From VMSU01 sp031400755 (lineage in GTDB: Bacteria; Desulfobacterota; Desulfobulbia; Desulfobulbales; VMSU01): a stretch of 64,000 nucleotides of DNA. The notes beneath the pieces were generated by a model. It searched no databases and was not told the origin of the DNA. It was given only the letters and a program-made list of their open reading frames with translations. Positions 18,148 through 26,050 of the stretch are shown here, piece after piece (position 1 is the stretch's first letter; every line of letters begins with the position of its first letter). A program made the position numbers and the translations under genes. The DNA lies in contig JANNQL010000246.1 in the NCBI GenBank assembly GCA_031400755.1, positions 1 to 64,000 of the forward strand, written 5' to 3'.

Positions 18148-18936
18148 TTGGACAAAAAAATCAGGATCGGCGTCAGTTCATGCCTGTTGGGCAACCCGGT
18201 CCGTTACGATGGCGGCCACCAATATGATCCATTTATCAGCGAGACCCTCGGCCACTTCTTTGAGTTCGTTCCAGTCTGTCCGGAAGCGGAATGCGGACTC
18301 GGGGTACCACGGGAAACAATGCGTCTGGTCGGCGATCCGCAAAAACCCCGCTTGCTGACGACTGAAACCAATCTCGACCATACCGACAGGATGCTGTCCT
18401 GGGCCCGGCAACGGCTCAAGGAACTGGAGGAAGAAAGAATATACGGGTTCATCTTCAAGAGTAAGTCGCCAAGCAGCGGCATGGAACGGGTCAAGGTCTA
18501 TCCAAGGCAGGGTGGTGCGCCGAAAATGGTCGGTGTCGGCCTGTTTGCCAGGGCCTTCATGGAGGCATTCCCAATCCTGCCGGTGGAAGACGAGGGCCGC
18601 TTGCAGGACATCGGTCTGCGCGAGAATTTTATCGAGCGGCTATTTGTCTGTTGGCGCTGGAGCATCGTCAAAAATGATGCGATGACCGCAAATGCCCTGA
18701 TTACTTTTCATAGCAAGCACAAATTGCAAATCATGGCGCGCAGCCAAAGACATTATCAAGTTATGGGCAGTCTGGTGGCCCAGGCTAAAATGAGGTCCCT
18801 CAACAGCCTCTTTGATGAATATCAAACCTTGCTGCTGGATGCCTTGCGTATACTACTGCCAACTGTCAAAAAACAGGAGAACGTCCTGCTGCACACCCAG
18901 GGACACTTCAAAAAACAGCTTCTCCCCCGGACATAA
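18148..18936 (+). pseudogene. DUF523-DUF1722 (YbgA-like) protein, C-terminally truncated
   Basis: The frame starts at TTG (18148) after AGGGAGAA and gives 262 residues. The N-terminal DUF523 domain is clear: IGVSSCLLGNPVRYDGGH, PVCPEAECGLGVPRETMRL, GFIFKSKSPSSGM. The DUF1722 domain begins with ENFIERLFVCWRW and FHSKHKLQIMARS. Family members usually continue past NVLMHxxGYFKKQL for about 50 residues with a conserved PLTLLxHY...YLxPHP end; here the protein stops at HTQGHFKKQLLPRT. The 3' side runs straight into repeat-rich DNA. Function of the family is unknown. It may be a decaying gene or a tolerated truncation. Confidence 0.7.
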
Positions 18937-18939
18937 AAA

Positions 18940-18974
18940 ACGTACCTGTTTTTTTTTGTGCTTGCCATGGTACG
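18940..18974. repeat. Inverted repeat after the truncated DUF523 gene
   Basis: CGTACC and GGTACG flank a stretch containing nine or more T. It could act as a weak plus-strand termination signal, but the T-run is inside the loop rather than after the stem. Confidence 0.35.
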
Positions 18975-19009
18975 AATTTGCTGCGTAAAATAAATTCAAT
19001 ATTACTGCT

Positions 19010-19168
19010 GAGCCTCTTGCAAAATTCCCTGCCACCAACCTTTTTGTCATTCCCGCGCAGGTGGGAATCCAGTCATTTTGGGAGCTACCGACAAACATGG
19101 ATCCCCGTTTTCACGGGGACTCAGTTCAGTCCCCCCTTGAGGGGGATGACTAATTTTGCAAGAGCCTC
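19010..19168. repeat. MITE-like element with 17-bp terminal inverted repeats
   Basis: The left end GAGCCTCTTGCAAAATT (19010-19026) is matched 16 of 17 by the inverted right end (19152-19168). Inside are CATTCCCGCGCAGGTGGGAAT and CCCCGTTTTCACGGGG hairpins and the module GTTCAGTCCCCCCTTGAGG, which recurs inverted at 32099-32125. There is no reading frame. The element fills most of the gap before the GGDEF-EAL gene. Confidence 0.7.
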
Positions 19169-19268
19169 TGCTGATGGGAGAATGCTTACACCTCAAGTTG
19201 TCCCAGGCACCATTATTTCTGGTGGCGTTAACGATTTTAAGGACACATAAAAACGGACTCTATAACTT

Positions 19269-21404
19269 ATGGACAACTCCTCGCTTAAAGATGATCGGTC
19301 TTATCTAATTCAGATTGTTGATGACGATAAAATCCTCAGGCAGGTTCTCAGTATGGGGATGTCAAAGGCCGGATTTTTTACTTCGGAATCGCAAAACGGT
19401 GAGGACGCTGTCAATGATTTCCAGGAATTGATGCCGGACGCCATCCTCCTAGATGTCATGATGCCTGACATGGATGGGTTTGAAGTCTGCACCAGGATCA
19501 GGCGCTTGCCGGGTGGAGAGCGGGTGCCGATCATCATGCTCACCGGTGAGGATGATTATCAGTCGATCAATCAGGCCTTCAATTGCGGGGCCACTGATTT
19601 TGTAGTCAAACCGATTAATCCGTTGTTGCTCAGTTACAAAATTCGCTACATTATCCGGGCGAACCAGGCGATTAGCGATTTGACCATCAGAGATGTCATG
19701 CTGGCCTCGGCCCATGAAATTGCCCATTTGACCAATTGGGAATGGCGACTGTCCGACAACAGCCTCAGTTGGGGTGAGGGTATGTGCAGGTTGATGGGAA
19801 TTAAGGGAGATGATGCCCCCAGGACCTACGAGGATTTTCTCAATCTGATCTATCCGGAGGACCGTACGGCAGTGTCCCATGTCATTTTGCAGGCCCTGGA
19901 AAGAAAATCAGGCATCTTTTTTGAGCATCGTCTGCTGACTGCTGATGGCATTGAGCTTTCTTTCCGGCAGGACGGGACTATTTTGACGGATGCAGACGGG
20001 GAGGCGACCAAGATTATCTTCACTTGTCAGGATGTTACCCAGTCAAAGCTCAATGAACAGAAAATAAAATTTCTGGCATACTATGACCGTTTGACCGGAC
20101 TGCCGAACCGCTTTCTCTTTAAGGAGCATCTGGCCAAGGCCCTGGCCAATTGTAAACGTAATTGTCAGTTTCTGTCGGTCATCTTTGTTGATATTGATAG
20201 TTTTCGCAGTATTAATGACACCTTTGGTCGCGAGGTGGGAGACAAGGTCCTGAAGTTGATTTCCTCCCGTTTGCGTGAATGTCTTCGCCGCTCGGACACT
20301 GCGGGCAGTGTCAGCGAAAATGAGATCACCGCCCGTTTCGGCGCCGACGAGTTCGGCATCATCCTTGAGGGACTGAGAGACATGGCGGATGCGGCGATTG
20401 TCGCACGCCGGGTCATTGATTCCCTGACCAAGATGGTCACCTTGGACGATAATGAGATTTTTCTTAATTGCCGCGTCGGGGTGTCAGTCTATCCCGATAA
20501 TGGCGAGACTGTTGATGAGTTGATGAAGAGCGCCGACTCTGCATTGTCAAGCGCCAAGGAACTGGAACGCAACAGCTATCAATTTTATACCGCAGAATTA
20601 AACACCAAGGCCTTTGCCCGATTCGCCTTGGAAAGAAGCTTGCGGAGGGCGGTGGAAAAGCAGGAATTTATCTTGGCCTACCAGCCTCAGGTGAAGTTGT
20701 CCACCGGCAAGGTGACAGGGGTCGAGGCCCTGATTCGTTGGGTCCATCCCGAGTTAGGGATTGTCTCGCCCATGGATTTTATCCCCTTGGCCGAGGATAC
20801 CGGGCTGATTGTGCCTATTGGCGAGTGGGTCCTGCGGACAGCCTGCGCCCAGAGCAAGGCCTGGTCTGATGCTGGACATTTCATAAAGGTGGCAGTCAAT
20901 CTGTCCGCCGGTCAGTTCAGGGATGATAAGCTGCTCAGCATGATTAGCGGGGTATTGGCCGAAACTAAGGTAAGGCCGGAGTTGATCGAGCTTGAGATTA
21001 CTGAATCCATGCTGATGGACAATATCGAGGGCAGCATTCATCGGCTTGACCAGCTCAGTCAATTTGGATGCCGATTATCCATTGACGATTTTGGCACCGG
21101 CTACTCATCGCTCAATTATTTGAAGCGATTCCCGGTGGATGTGCTGAAGATTGACCGCTCTTTTGTCAGTGATCTGGCCCATAGTGAAGATGACGCCATG
21201 ATCGTCAAGGCCATTGTCACCCTGGCCCATAACCTCAACCTTGAGGTGGTGGCAGAAGGAGTGGAAAGCCGAGAACATCTGACCTATCTTTCATACCTGG
21301 GATGTGACCTTATTCAGGGCTATCTGGTCAGCAAGCCGGTAGCAGTGGACAAGGTGGAGCACTTCTTCGGGGATTGGACGCTCAACGACCTGGCTACGTC
21401 ATAG
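19269..21404 (+). CDS. REC-PAS-GGDEF-EAL response regulator, c-di-GMP phosphodiesterase
   Basis: A 711-residue cytoplasmic signalling protein. Residues about 13-130 are a receiver with phospho-acceptor Asp in ILLDVMMPDMDGF and KP in VVKPINP. Residues about 145-265 form a PAS/PAC module (SWGEGMCRLMGI). Residues about 275-440 are a GGDEF domain whose signature is GADEF in ARFGADEFGIIL. Residues about 450-700 are an EAL domain with EALIRW, ELEITES, IDDFGTGYSSL, LKIDRSFV and VVAEGVE all intact. The EAL side therefore looks active in degrading c-di-GMP, and the altered GGDEF may be regulatory (for instance GTP-binding); that is inference. No partner kinase is adjacent. Confidence 0.92.
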   Translation: MDNSSLKDDRSYLIQIVDDDKILRQVLSMGMSKAGFFTSESQNGEDAVNDFQELMPDAILLDVMMPDMDGFEVCTRIRRLPGGERVPIIMLTGEDDYQSINQAFNCGATDFVVKPINPLLLSYKIRYIIRANQAISDLTIRDVMLASAHEIAHLTNWEWRLSDNSLSWGEGMCRLMGIKGDDAPRTYEDFLNLIYPEDRTAVSHVILQALERKSGIFFEHRLLTADGIELSFRQDGTILTDADGEATKIIFTCQDVTQSKLNEQKIKFLAYYDRLTGLPNRFLFKEHLAKALANCKRNCQFLSVIFVDIDSFRSINDTFGREVGDKVLKLISSRLRECLRRSDTAGSVSENEITARFGADEFGIILEGLRDMADAAIVARRVIDSLTKMVTLDDNEIFLNCRVGVSVYPDNGETVDELMKSADSALSSAKELERNSYQFYTAELNTKAFARFALERSLRRAVEKQEFILAYQPQVKLSTGKVTGVEALIRWVHPELGIVSPMDFIPLAEDTGLIVPIGEWVLRTACAQSKAWSDAGHFIKVAVNLSAGQFRDDKLLSMISGVLAETKVRPELIELEITESMLMDNIEGSIHRLDQLSQFGCRLSIDDFGTGYSSLNYLKRFPVDVLKIDRSFVSDLAHSEDDAMIVKAIVTLAHNLNLEVVAEGVESREHLTYLSYLGCDLIQGYLVSKPVAVDKVEHFFGDWTLNDLATS

Positions 21405-21511
21405 GCCGACCCAACTGCTTATAAGACCCGCCTCGGGCCGGTCTCCCACTTTTCCCCGCCAGCACCAAACCCATCTATACTGCACTCAGTCCTGATTAAC
21501 TACACAGGGTT

Positions 21512-21823
21512 TCATTCTTTCTTGGATTTCTTTTCCGGCACTTCAAAGACAAGTTCGTTCTTCTTTAACATGCCTAATTTTTGGCGGGCAATCTTTTCGA
21601 CGTAGTTTGAGTCGTTTTTAAGCAGGGTTATTTCTTCTTCTAGTTCTTGGTTTTTTGCCTTCAACTCACTGATTTCACTGTTGACCTGGTTGAGGTTTTC
21701 GCGCAGCACCAGATAGTTGTGGTAGCCATAGGGCGAGTAGTGCAGCAGCATAAAAAAAAGGAACATGACCACACCGATAATGATGATGAAAGTCCTGTGT
21801 CTTTGGATGGTTGAAGGCGGCAT
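21512..21823 (-). CDS. ftsB: FtsB/DivIC-type septum formation initiator
   Basis: Bitopic divisome protein of 103 residues from the ATG at 21823. A short cytoplasmic N-terminus is followed by one transmembrane segment (TFIIIIGVVMFLFFMLLHY), a leucine-zipper coiled coil (LVLRENLNQVNSEISELKAKN and following) and the conserved end YVEKIARQKLGMLKKNELVF. The frame extends upstream to 21904, but that part overlaps lptC and lacks family similarity. It sits 19 bases after lptC in the pyrG-kdsA-kdsC-lptC operon, where lptA might have been expected. Confidence 0.85.
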   Translation of the reverse strand: MPPSTIQRHRTFIIIIGVVMFLFFMLLHYSPYGYHNYLVLRENLNQVNSEISELKAKNQELEEEITLLKNDSNYVEKIARQKLGMLKKNELVFEVPEKKSKKE

Positions 21824-21842
21824 GTTTTTGAGCTGGACGAAG

Positions 21843-22433
21843 TTATGGAGTCTGTTCTGTTGTCTGCGGTGAGGGTGGGGTGTACAAGAATTTGACCCGT
21901 TCACCGACCCGCAGGTAACCGCTCTCGTGGTTGTACATAAACGAGGTGCCGTTAATGTTGAAACCCTTACCCGTCAATTCGACTTCAGCCGCGCCCTTGA
22001 AGGTCGCGAACCTGGTCAGGTAACGCATGGCCGGGGTCTTGACCACCAGGTCCGCAGTTTGCACCACCACATCATCCAGCATAGTGAGGATATCTTGATT
22101 GGGATCATAGTGGGCGCTGCCGCCGGTGATGCGGAAAGGGCTTGGCCCCAGTCGTTTCGCATCGGCTTGTTCCAGATCGAACCCCTGGCTGTCATCTGCG
22201 CCGTACAGACGTTTGGCGTGCAGGAGTAAATCATCGACCCCTTGTTTGACCTGGAGAAATACGACATCTTCCATCATGAAGCTGGAATCCTGATGAGCAG
22301 GGGCCTTCATTGATAATCTTTGTTCCAGGCTCAGGAATTTTGATGCCGCGCCATGCCAAAGGGGGGAGGTCAACAGGATGATTATGGGCAGCTGCCAGAA
22401 AAGTTGTCTTGCCTTCATTTGATGGCGGCTCAC
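21843..22433 (-). CDS. lptC: LPS export periplasmic protein LptC
   Basis: Membrane-anchored periplasmic component of the Lpt bridge carrying LPS from the inner to the outer membrane. The 196-residue protein has one N-terminal transmembrane helix (LFWQLPIIILLTSPLWHGA) and a beta-jellyroll domain with typical patterns DLVVKTPAMRYLTRFATFKG and VELTGKGFNINGTSF. It starts at GTG, overlapping the kdsC stop by four bases (GTGA), so the two are probably translationally coupled. LptC is weakly conserved; context with kdsC strengthens the call. Confidence 0.85.
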   Translation of the reverse strand: MSRHQMKARQLFWQLPIIILLTSPLWHGAASKFLSLEQRLSMKAPAHQDSSFMMEDVVFLQVKQGVDDLLLHAKRLYGADDSQGFDLEQADAKRLGPSPFRITGGSAHYDPNQDILTMLDDVVVQTADLVVKTPAMRYLTRFATFKGAAEVELTGKGFNINGTSFMYNHESGYLRVGERVKFLYTPPSPQTTEQTP

Positions 22434-23086
22434 GTCCTCGTCAGGTATTCGGTGAGTAAGTCCTGTCGGCGACCTTTGGCTTCAATGATCAGATCGCAGA
22501 GCTCGCGTACCGCGCCACGGCCGCCTGGGTTCTGGGCCACAAAATGGACCAAAGGCCTGAGTTCCGGCATGCCATCGGCCACAGTGGCGGCCAGGCCCAC
22601 CTGACTCAACACCGGCAGGTCCAGCCAGTCATCGCCCATGAAGGCGACTTCCTGCGGGCTGAGCTTCAAGTCGTTGACCAGGGAATTGAAAACTTCCAGC
22701 TTATGGCGCGTCCCCTGGAAGACATGGGTCAGCTTGAGGTCGTGGGCGCGGCGCTTGACGGCCTCGGATTGGCGGGCGGTAATCAGGCCAATTTCAACCC
22801 CGATTTTTTGGAGCATGCTCATGCCGAAACCATCACGGCAATGAAAGGTCTTAATCTCATCGCCGCTATGGGTGTATGTGATGGAGCCATCGGTCAATAC
22901 GCCATCGACATCAAGGAGCAGCAGTTTGATGGGTTTGGCCCGCTTGAGGCAGGCTTGTCGGCTTAATGGGCCGCTCTTGCCGCCATGGCGGGCAAAGGCC
23001 CGCTCCCGCAGAAATTCGGTGAATTGGCAATCGCCCGGATAGGGATTCTCAGGAGTGCCGTTGCCACAACTTTCATGTTCGTTCAT
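22430..23086 (-). CDS. kdsC: 3-deoxy-D-manno-octulosonate 8-phosphate phosphatase KdsC
   Basis: HAD phosphatase releasing Kdo from Kdo-8-phosphate for lipid A-core synthesis. Motif I is LLLLDVDGVLTDGSI, followed by IGLITARQSEAVKRRA, GTRHKLEVF and VAFMGDDWLDLPVL, and the C-terminal GGRGAVRELCDLI tail that is diagnostic of KdsC. The ATG overlaps the kdsA stop (ATGA), so this start is well supported. It gives a roughly 50-residue extension before the catalytic domain, longer than usual KdsC (about 170-190), with two Cys and no known motif. Confidence 0.94.
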   Translation of the reverse strand: MNEHESCGNGTPENPYPGDCQFTEFLRERAFARHGGKSGPLSRQACLKRAKPIKLLLLDVDGVLTDGSITYTHSGDEIKTFHCRDGFGMSMLQKIGVEIGLITARQSEAVKRRAHDLKLTHVFQGTRHKLEVFNSLVNDLKLSPQEVAFMGDDWLDLPVLSQVGLAATVADGMPELRPLVHFVAQNPGGRGAVRELCDLIIEAKGRRQDLLTEYLTRT

Positions 23087-23901
23087 GGTTGCACCACTTG
23101 GTGGATTGCCAGTAATTGGGCCAGCAGAGGCTCCACCTGGTCTAAGGGCATGGAGTTGGGGCCATCACAGAGGGCCTGGTCAGGGTCAGGGTGGACCTCC
23201 ATAAAAATGCCGTCAATGCCGCAGGCCACTGCGGCCCGGGCCAGGGGCGGGATAAACTGGCGTTGGCCGTCGGAACTTCCTCCGGCCCCGCCTGGCAGTT
23301 GTACACTGTGGGTGGCGTCATAGATGACCGGGCAACCGAGACTCCTGAGCACAGGAAAAGACCGCATGTCCACCACCAGATTATTATAGCCGAAGCTCGC
23401 GCCTCTTTCCAGCAGGAGCAAATTGGCATTGCCGGACTCCTTGATCTTTTTGACGGCGTACTCCATGTCCCAGGGCGACATGAATTGCCCCTTTTTTAAG
23501 GAAATAGCCTTGCCGGTCCGGGCTGCGGCCACCAGCAGATCAGTCTGTCGGCAGAGGAAGGCGGGGATTTGGATGAGGTCTAAGGTGTCGCTGACATCAT
23601 TCACCTGTGCGACATCATGGACATCGGACACCACCGGGATGCCCATGGCCTTGATCTTCTGAAATATTTCCATTCCCCTCAGCAGCCCTGGCCCGCGAAA
23701 GGCGTTAAGCGAGGTGCGGTTGGCCTTGTCAAATGATGCCTTAAAGACGTAGGAGAGGCCGAGGCGGGCACTGACCTCGGCCAGGGTCGTGGCCACCAGG
23801 ACCGCCATTTCTTCCGATTCCAGGACGCAGGGGCCGGCGATCAACAAAAAAGGCCGGCCTGGGCCGACCTCAATCGTGTCATGAATTCTAACGACATCCA
23901 T
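23083..23901 (-). CDS. kdsA: 2-dehydro-3-deoxyphosphooctonate aldolase KdsA
   Basis: Condenses phosphoenolpyruvate and arabinose-5-phosphate to Kdo-8-phosphate. At 272 residues it is family length, with LIAGPCVLESEEMA, FKASFDKANRTSLNAFRGPG, VSDVHD, KKGQFMSPWDM and ATHSVQLPGGAGGSSDGQR. It starts two bases after the pyrG stop and overlaps kdsC by four bases. The linkage to pyrG is logical because CTP is used to activate Kdo. Confidence 0.97.
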   Translation of the reverse strand: MDVVRIHDTIEVGPGRPFLLIAGPCVLESEEMAVLVATTLAEVSARLGLSYVFKASFDKANRTSLNAFRGPGLLRGMEIFQKIKAMGIPVVSDVHDVAQVNDVSDTLDLIQIPAFLCRQTDLLVAAARTGKAISLKKGQFMSPWDMEYAVKKIKESGNANLLLLERGASFGYNNLVVDMRSFPVLRSLGCPVIYDATHSVQLPGGAGGSSDGQRQFIPPLARAAVACGIDGIFMEVHPDPDQALCDGPNSMPLDQVEPLLAQLLAIHQVVQP

Positions 23902-23903
23902 GC

Positions 23904-25556
23904 TCAGGCCCGGTTAGCCATGGCGGCTTTGATGAAATCCTTGAACAAGGGATGCGGCTTCATGGGCGACGACTTGAACTCAGGGTGAAACTGGCAGCCC
24001 AAAAACCAGGGGTGATCGTTGATCTCGACAATTTCGACCAAGGTGTTGTCCGGCGAGGTGCCGCTGATGATCAGGCCGTTTTCCAGCAACTGCTCCCGGA
24101 AGTCGTTGTTAAATTCATAGCGGTGGCGATGACGTTCGCTGATGTTCTCCTCGCCATAGGCCAGCCTGGCAAAGGAGCCTTCCGTCATCCGGCAGGGGTA
24201 GGCCCCCAGGCGCAGCGAGCCACCCATGTCGGTCTTTTCATCGCGGACCTGAATCGTGTCCGTACGGTAATCGTACCATTCCTTCATCAGGTAAATCACC
24301 GGATGCGAGGTCTCTTGAGTGAACTCGTGGCTGGTGGCGTCGGGCATGCCGGCGATATTTCTGGCAAATTCAATCACGGCCAGTTGCATACCTAGGCAGA
24401 TGCCGAAAAAAGGCACCTTTTTGGTCCTGGCATAGGTGATGGCGTTGATCTTGCCCTCCACGCCCCGATAGCCAAAGCCGCCTGGGACCAGGATGCCATC
24501 AATGCCGTTTAGTAAGTCGCCTGCCTTCTGCTGTTCAAGGTCTTCAGCGCTGACATAGCGCAGATTGACTTTGGCATCGTTCGCCACCCCGCCATGGACC
24601 AGGGCCTCGTGCAGGCTCTTATACGATTCGGTCAAATCGACGTATTTGCCGATAATGCCGATGGTCACCTGGTGCGTCGGGTTTTTGATCTTGTCGATCA
24701 GTTGTTCCCAGTTATCGAGACGCGGGGCGCCGGTCCAGATATTTAAGTGCTTAAGTATTTTATCATCAAGGCCCTCGCGGTGGAAGTAAAGGGGCACCTC
24801 GTAGATGCTGGCCACGTCCTGGGCGGTGATGACATCGCTGGCGTCAACATTACAAAACAGCGCGATCTTGGCCTTGATTTCCTTGGAGAGCTGGGTCTCG
24901 GTCCGGCAGAGCAGGATGTCCGGTTGGATGCCGATGGCCCGCAATTCCTTGACGCTGTGCTGGGTCGGTTTGGTCTTGACCTCGCCGGCCGTCTTGATAT
25001 AGGGGACCCAGGTGACATGAATGAACAGGGCGTTTTCGCGGCCATGATCGATCCTGAACTGGCGGATGGCTTCCAGAAATGGCTGGCCTTCGATATCGCC
25101 GATGGTGCCGCCGATCTCAATGATGGCGACATCTACCGAGCCGTCCAGTTGGAGGATTGCTTCCTTGATCTCGTCGGTGATGTGGGGGATGACCTGGACG
25201 GTGCCGCCCTGGTACTGCCCACGCCGTTCCTTGGTGATGACTGAATAATAGATCCGGCCCGAGGTGTAGTTGTTGACCTGGCCCAGGACCGCAGAGGAGA
25301 AGCGCTCGTAATGGCCGAGATCGAGATCGGTCTCAGCGCCGTCATCGGTGACATAGACCTCGCCGTGCTGGAAGGGGTTCATGGTGCCGGGATCGACGTT
25401 GATATAGGGGTCGAGTTTCTGGAAGGTTATCTTTAGGCCACGGCTTTCCAGCAGGGCGCCGATGGAGGCGGCGGCCAGGCCTTTGCCGAGGGAGGACAGG
25501 ACGCCGCCGGTGATAAAGATAAACTTGGTCGTGGATTTATGTTTGGATGTTTTCAT
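23904..25556 (-). CDS. pyrG: CTP synthase
   Basis: Glutamine-dependent amination of UTP to CTP. The 550-residue protein has the synthetase domain FIFITGGVLSSLGKGLAAASIGALLESRG and DPYINVDPGTMNPFQHGEVYVTDDG, and the glutaminase domain with PGGFGYRG, nucleophile Cys in FFGICLGMQLAVIEFARN, and C-terminal GCQFHPEFKS. The ATG at 25556 adds about eight residues before the usual N-terminus. There is no ribosome site, and a -10 hexamer lies only 8 bases upstream. It heads the operon pyrG-kdsA-kdsC-lptC-ftsB. Confidence 0.97.
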   Translation of the reverse strand: MKTSKHKSTTKFIFITGGVLSSLGKGLAAASIGALLESRGLKITFQKLDPYINVDPGTMNPFQHGEVYVTDDGAETDLDLGHYERFSSAVLGQVNNYTSGRIYYSVITKERRGQYQGGTVQVIPHITDEIKEAILQLDGSVDVAIIEIGGTIGDIEGQPFLEAIRQFRIDHGRENALFIHVTWVPYIKTAGEVKTKPTQHSVKELRAIGIQPDILLCRTETQLSKEIKAKIALFCNVDASDVITAQDVASIYEVPLYFHREGLDDKILKHLNIWTGAPRLDNWEQLIDKIKNPTHQVTIGIIGKYVDLTESYKSLHEALVHGGVANDAKVNLRYVSAEDLEQQKAGDLLNGIDGILVPGGFGYRGVEGKINAITYARTKKVPFFGICLGMQLAVIEFARNIAGMPDATSHEFTQETSHPVIYLMKEWYDYRTDTIQVRDEKTDMGGSLRLGAYPCRMTEGSFARLAYGEENISERHRHRYEFNNDFREQLLENGLIISGTSPDNTLVEIVEINDHPWFLGCQFHPEFKSSPMKPHPLFKDFIKAAMANRA

Positions 25557-25564
25557 GGGCGCAC

Positions 25565-25592
25565 ATTATAATTTCTGGTGAGGTTTTGTCAT
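25565..25592 (-). promoter_or_regulatory. Candidate pyrG promoter giving a near-leaderless mRNA
   Basis: On the minus strand ATGACA (25592-25587) and TATAAT (25570-25565) are 16 bases apart. A start site 6-8 bases after the -10 would fall within a few bases of the pyrG ATG at 25556. Confidence 0.55.
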
Positions 25593-25825
25593 TAAAAAAA
25601 AGGAATATTTCGTTGAGTTGAAGATTCCATCAGTCTTGGGGGCTGGAATGCCATGTCCTGAGGTTTACCGCTTCAAGAGTAAACCAGTCTCCGCTAAAAT
25701 CATAGCAATTTTACCCAGGAGTAATCGTCAAGGCTTTTCCCCTTGACCATGAACTTGCCACAGTTTACATCGTTTGTTTGATGTGACTACTCAGCGATTC
25801 ACGCTGCAAGCGGCGATTTATCATA

Positions 25826-25951
25826 AAGTAACTTGGTTGAACTCGCAAAACGCCGTCACCCCGGCGAAAGCCGGGGTCCAGATTGGTTGCCAGCCACCGA
25901 AACACTGGATTCCGGCCTTCGCCGGAATGACGGATAAAAATGAAGTTACTT
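25826..25951. repeat. Palindromic MITE-like element upstream of the nine-heme cytochrome gene
   Basis: Two 28-base arms, starting CGTCACCCCGGCGAAAGCCG (25854-25881) and, inverted, CGTCATTCCGGCGAAGGCCG (25905-25932), flank a 23-base centre. Outer inverted ends AAGTAACTT (25826) and AAGTTACTT (25943) frame them. This is the widespread hairpin-pair repeat type found in many proteobacterial genomes; it has no coding potential. The remaining 25557-25825 segment shows no gene. Confidence 0.75.
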
Positions 25952-25953
25952 GG

Positions 25954-25998
25954 AAGGTTGTTTAGGCTATAGGCTGAAGGCTGTTAGGCAAAAAGCAG
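25954..25998 (+). repeat. Heptamer-repeat arm upstream of the cytochrome gene
   Basis: Begins AAGGTTGTTTAGG, continues with units AGGCTAT, AGGCTGA, AGGCTGT and ends TTAGGCAAAAAGCAG. It is nearly the same as the arm at 6661-6699 and ends about 50 bases before the cytochrome start. Confidence 0.75.
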
Positions 25999-26050
25999 AC
26001 CAAATGAAAACATTAAACTTCTAAGATTTCGACCACAACTCAATGGCTCC

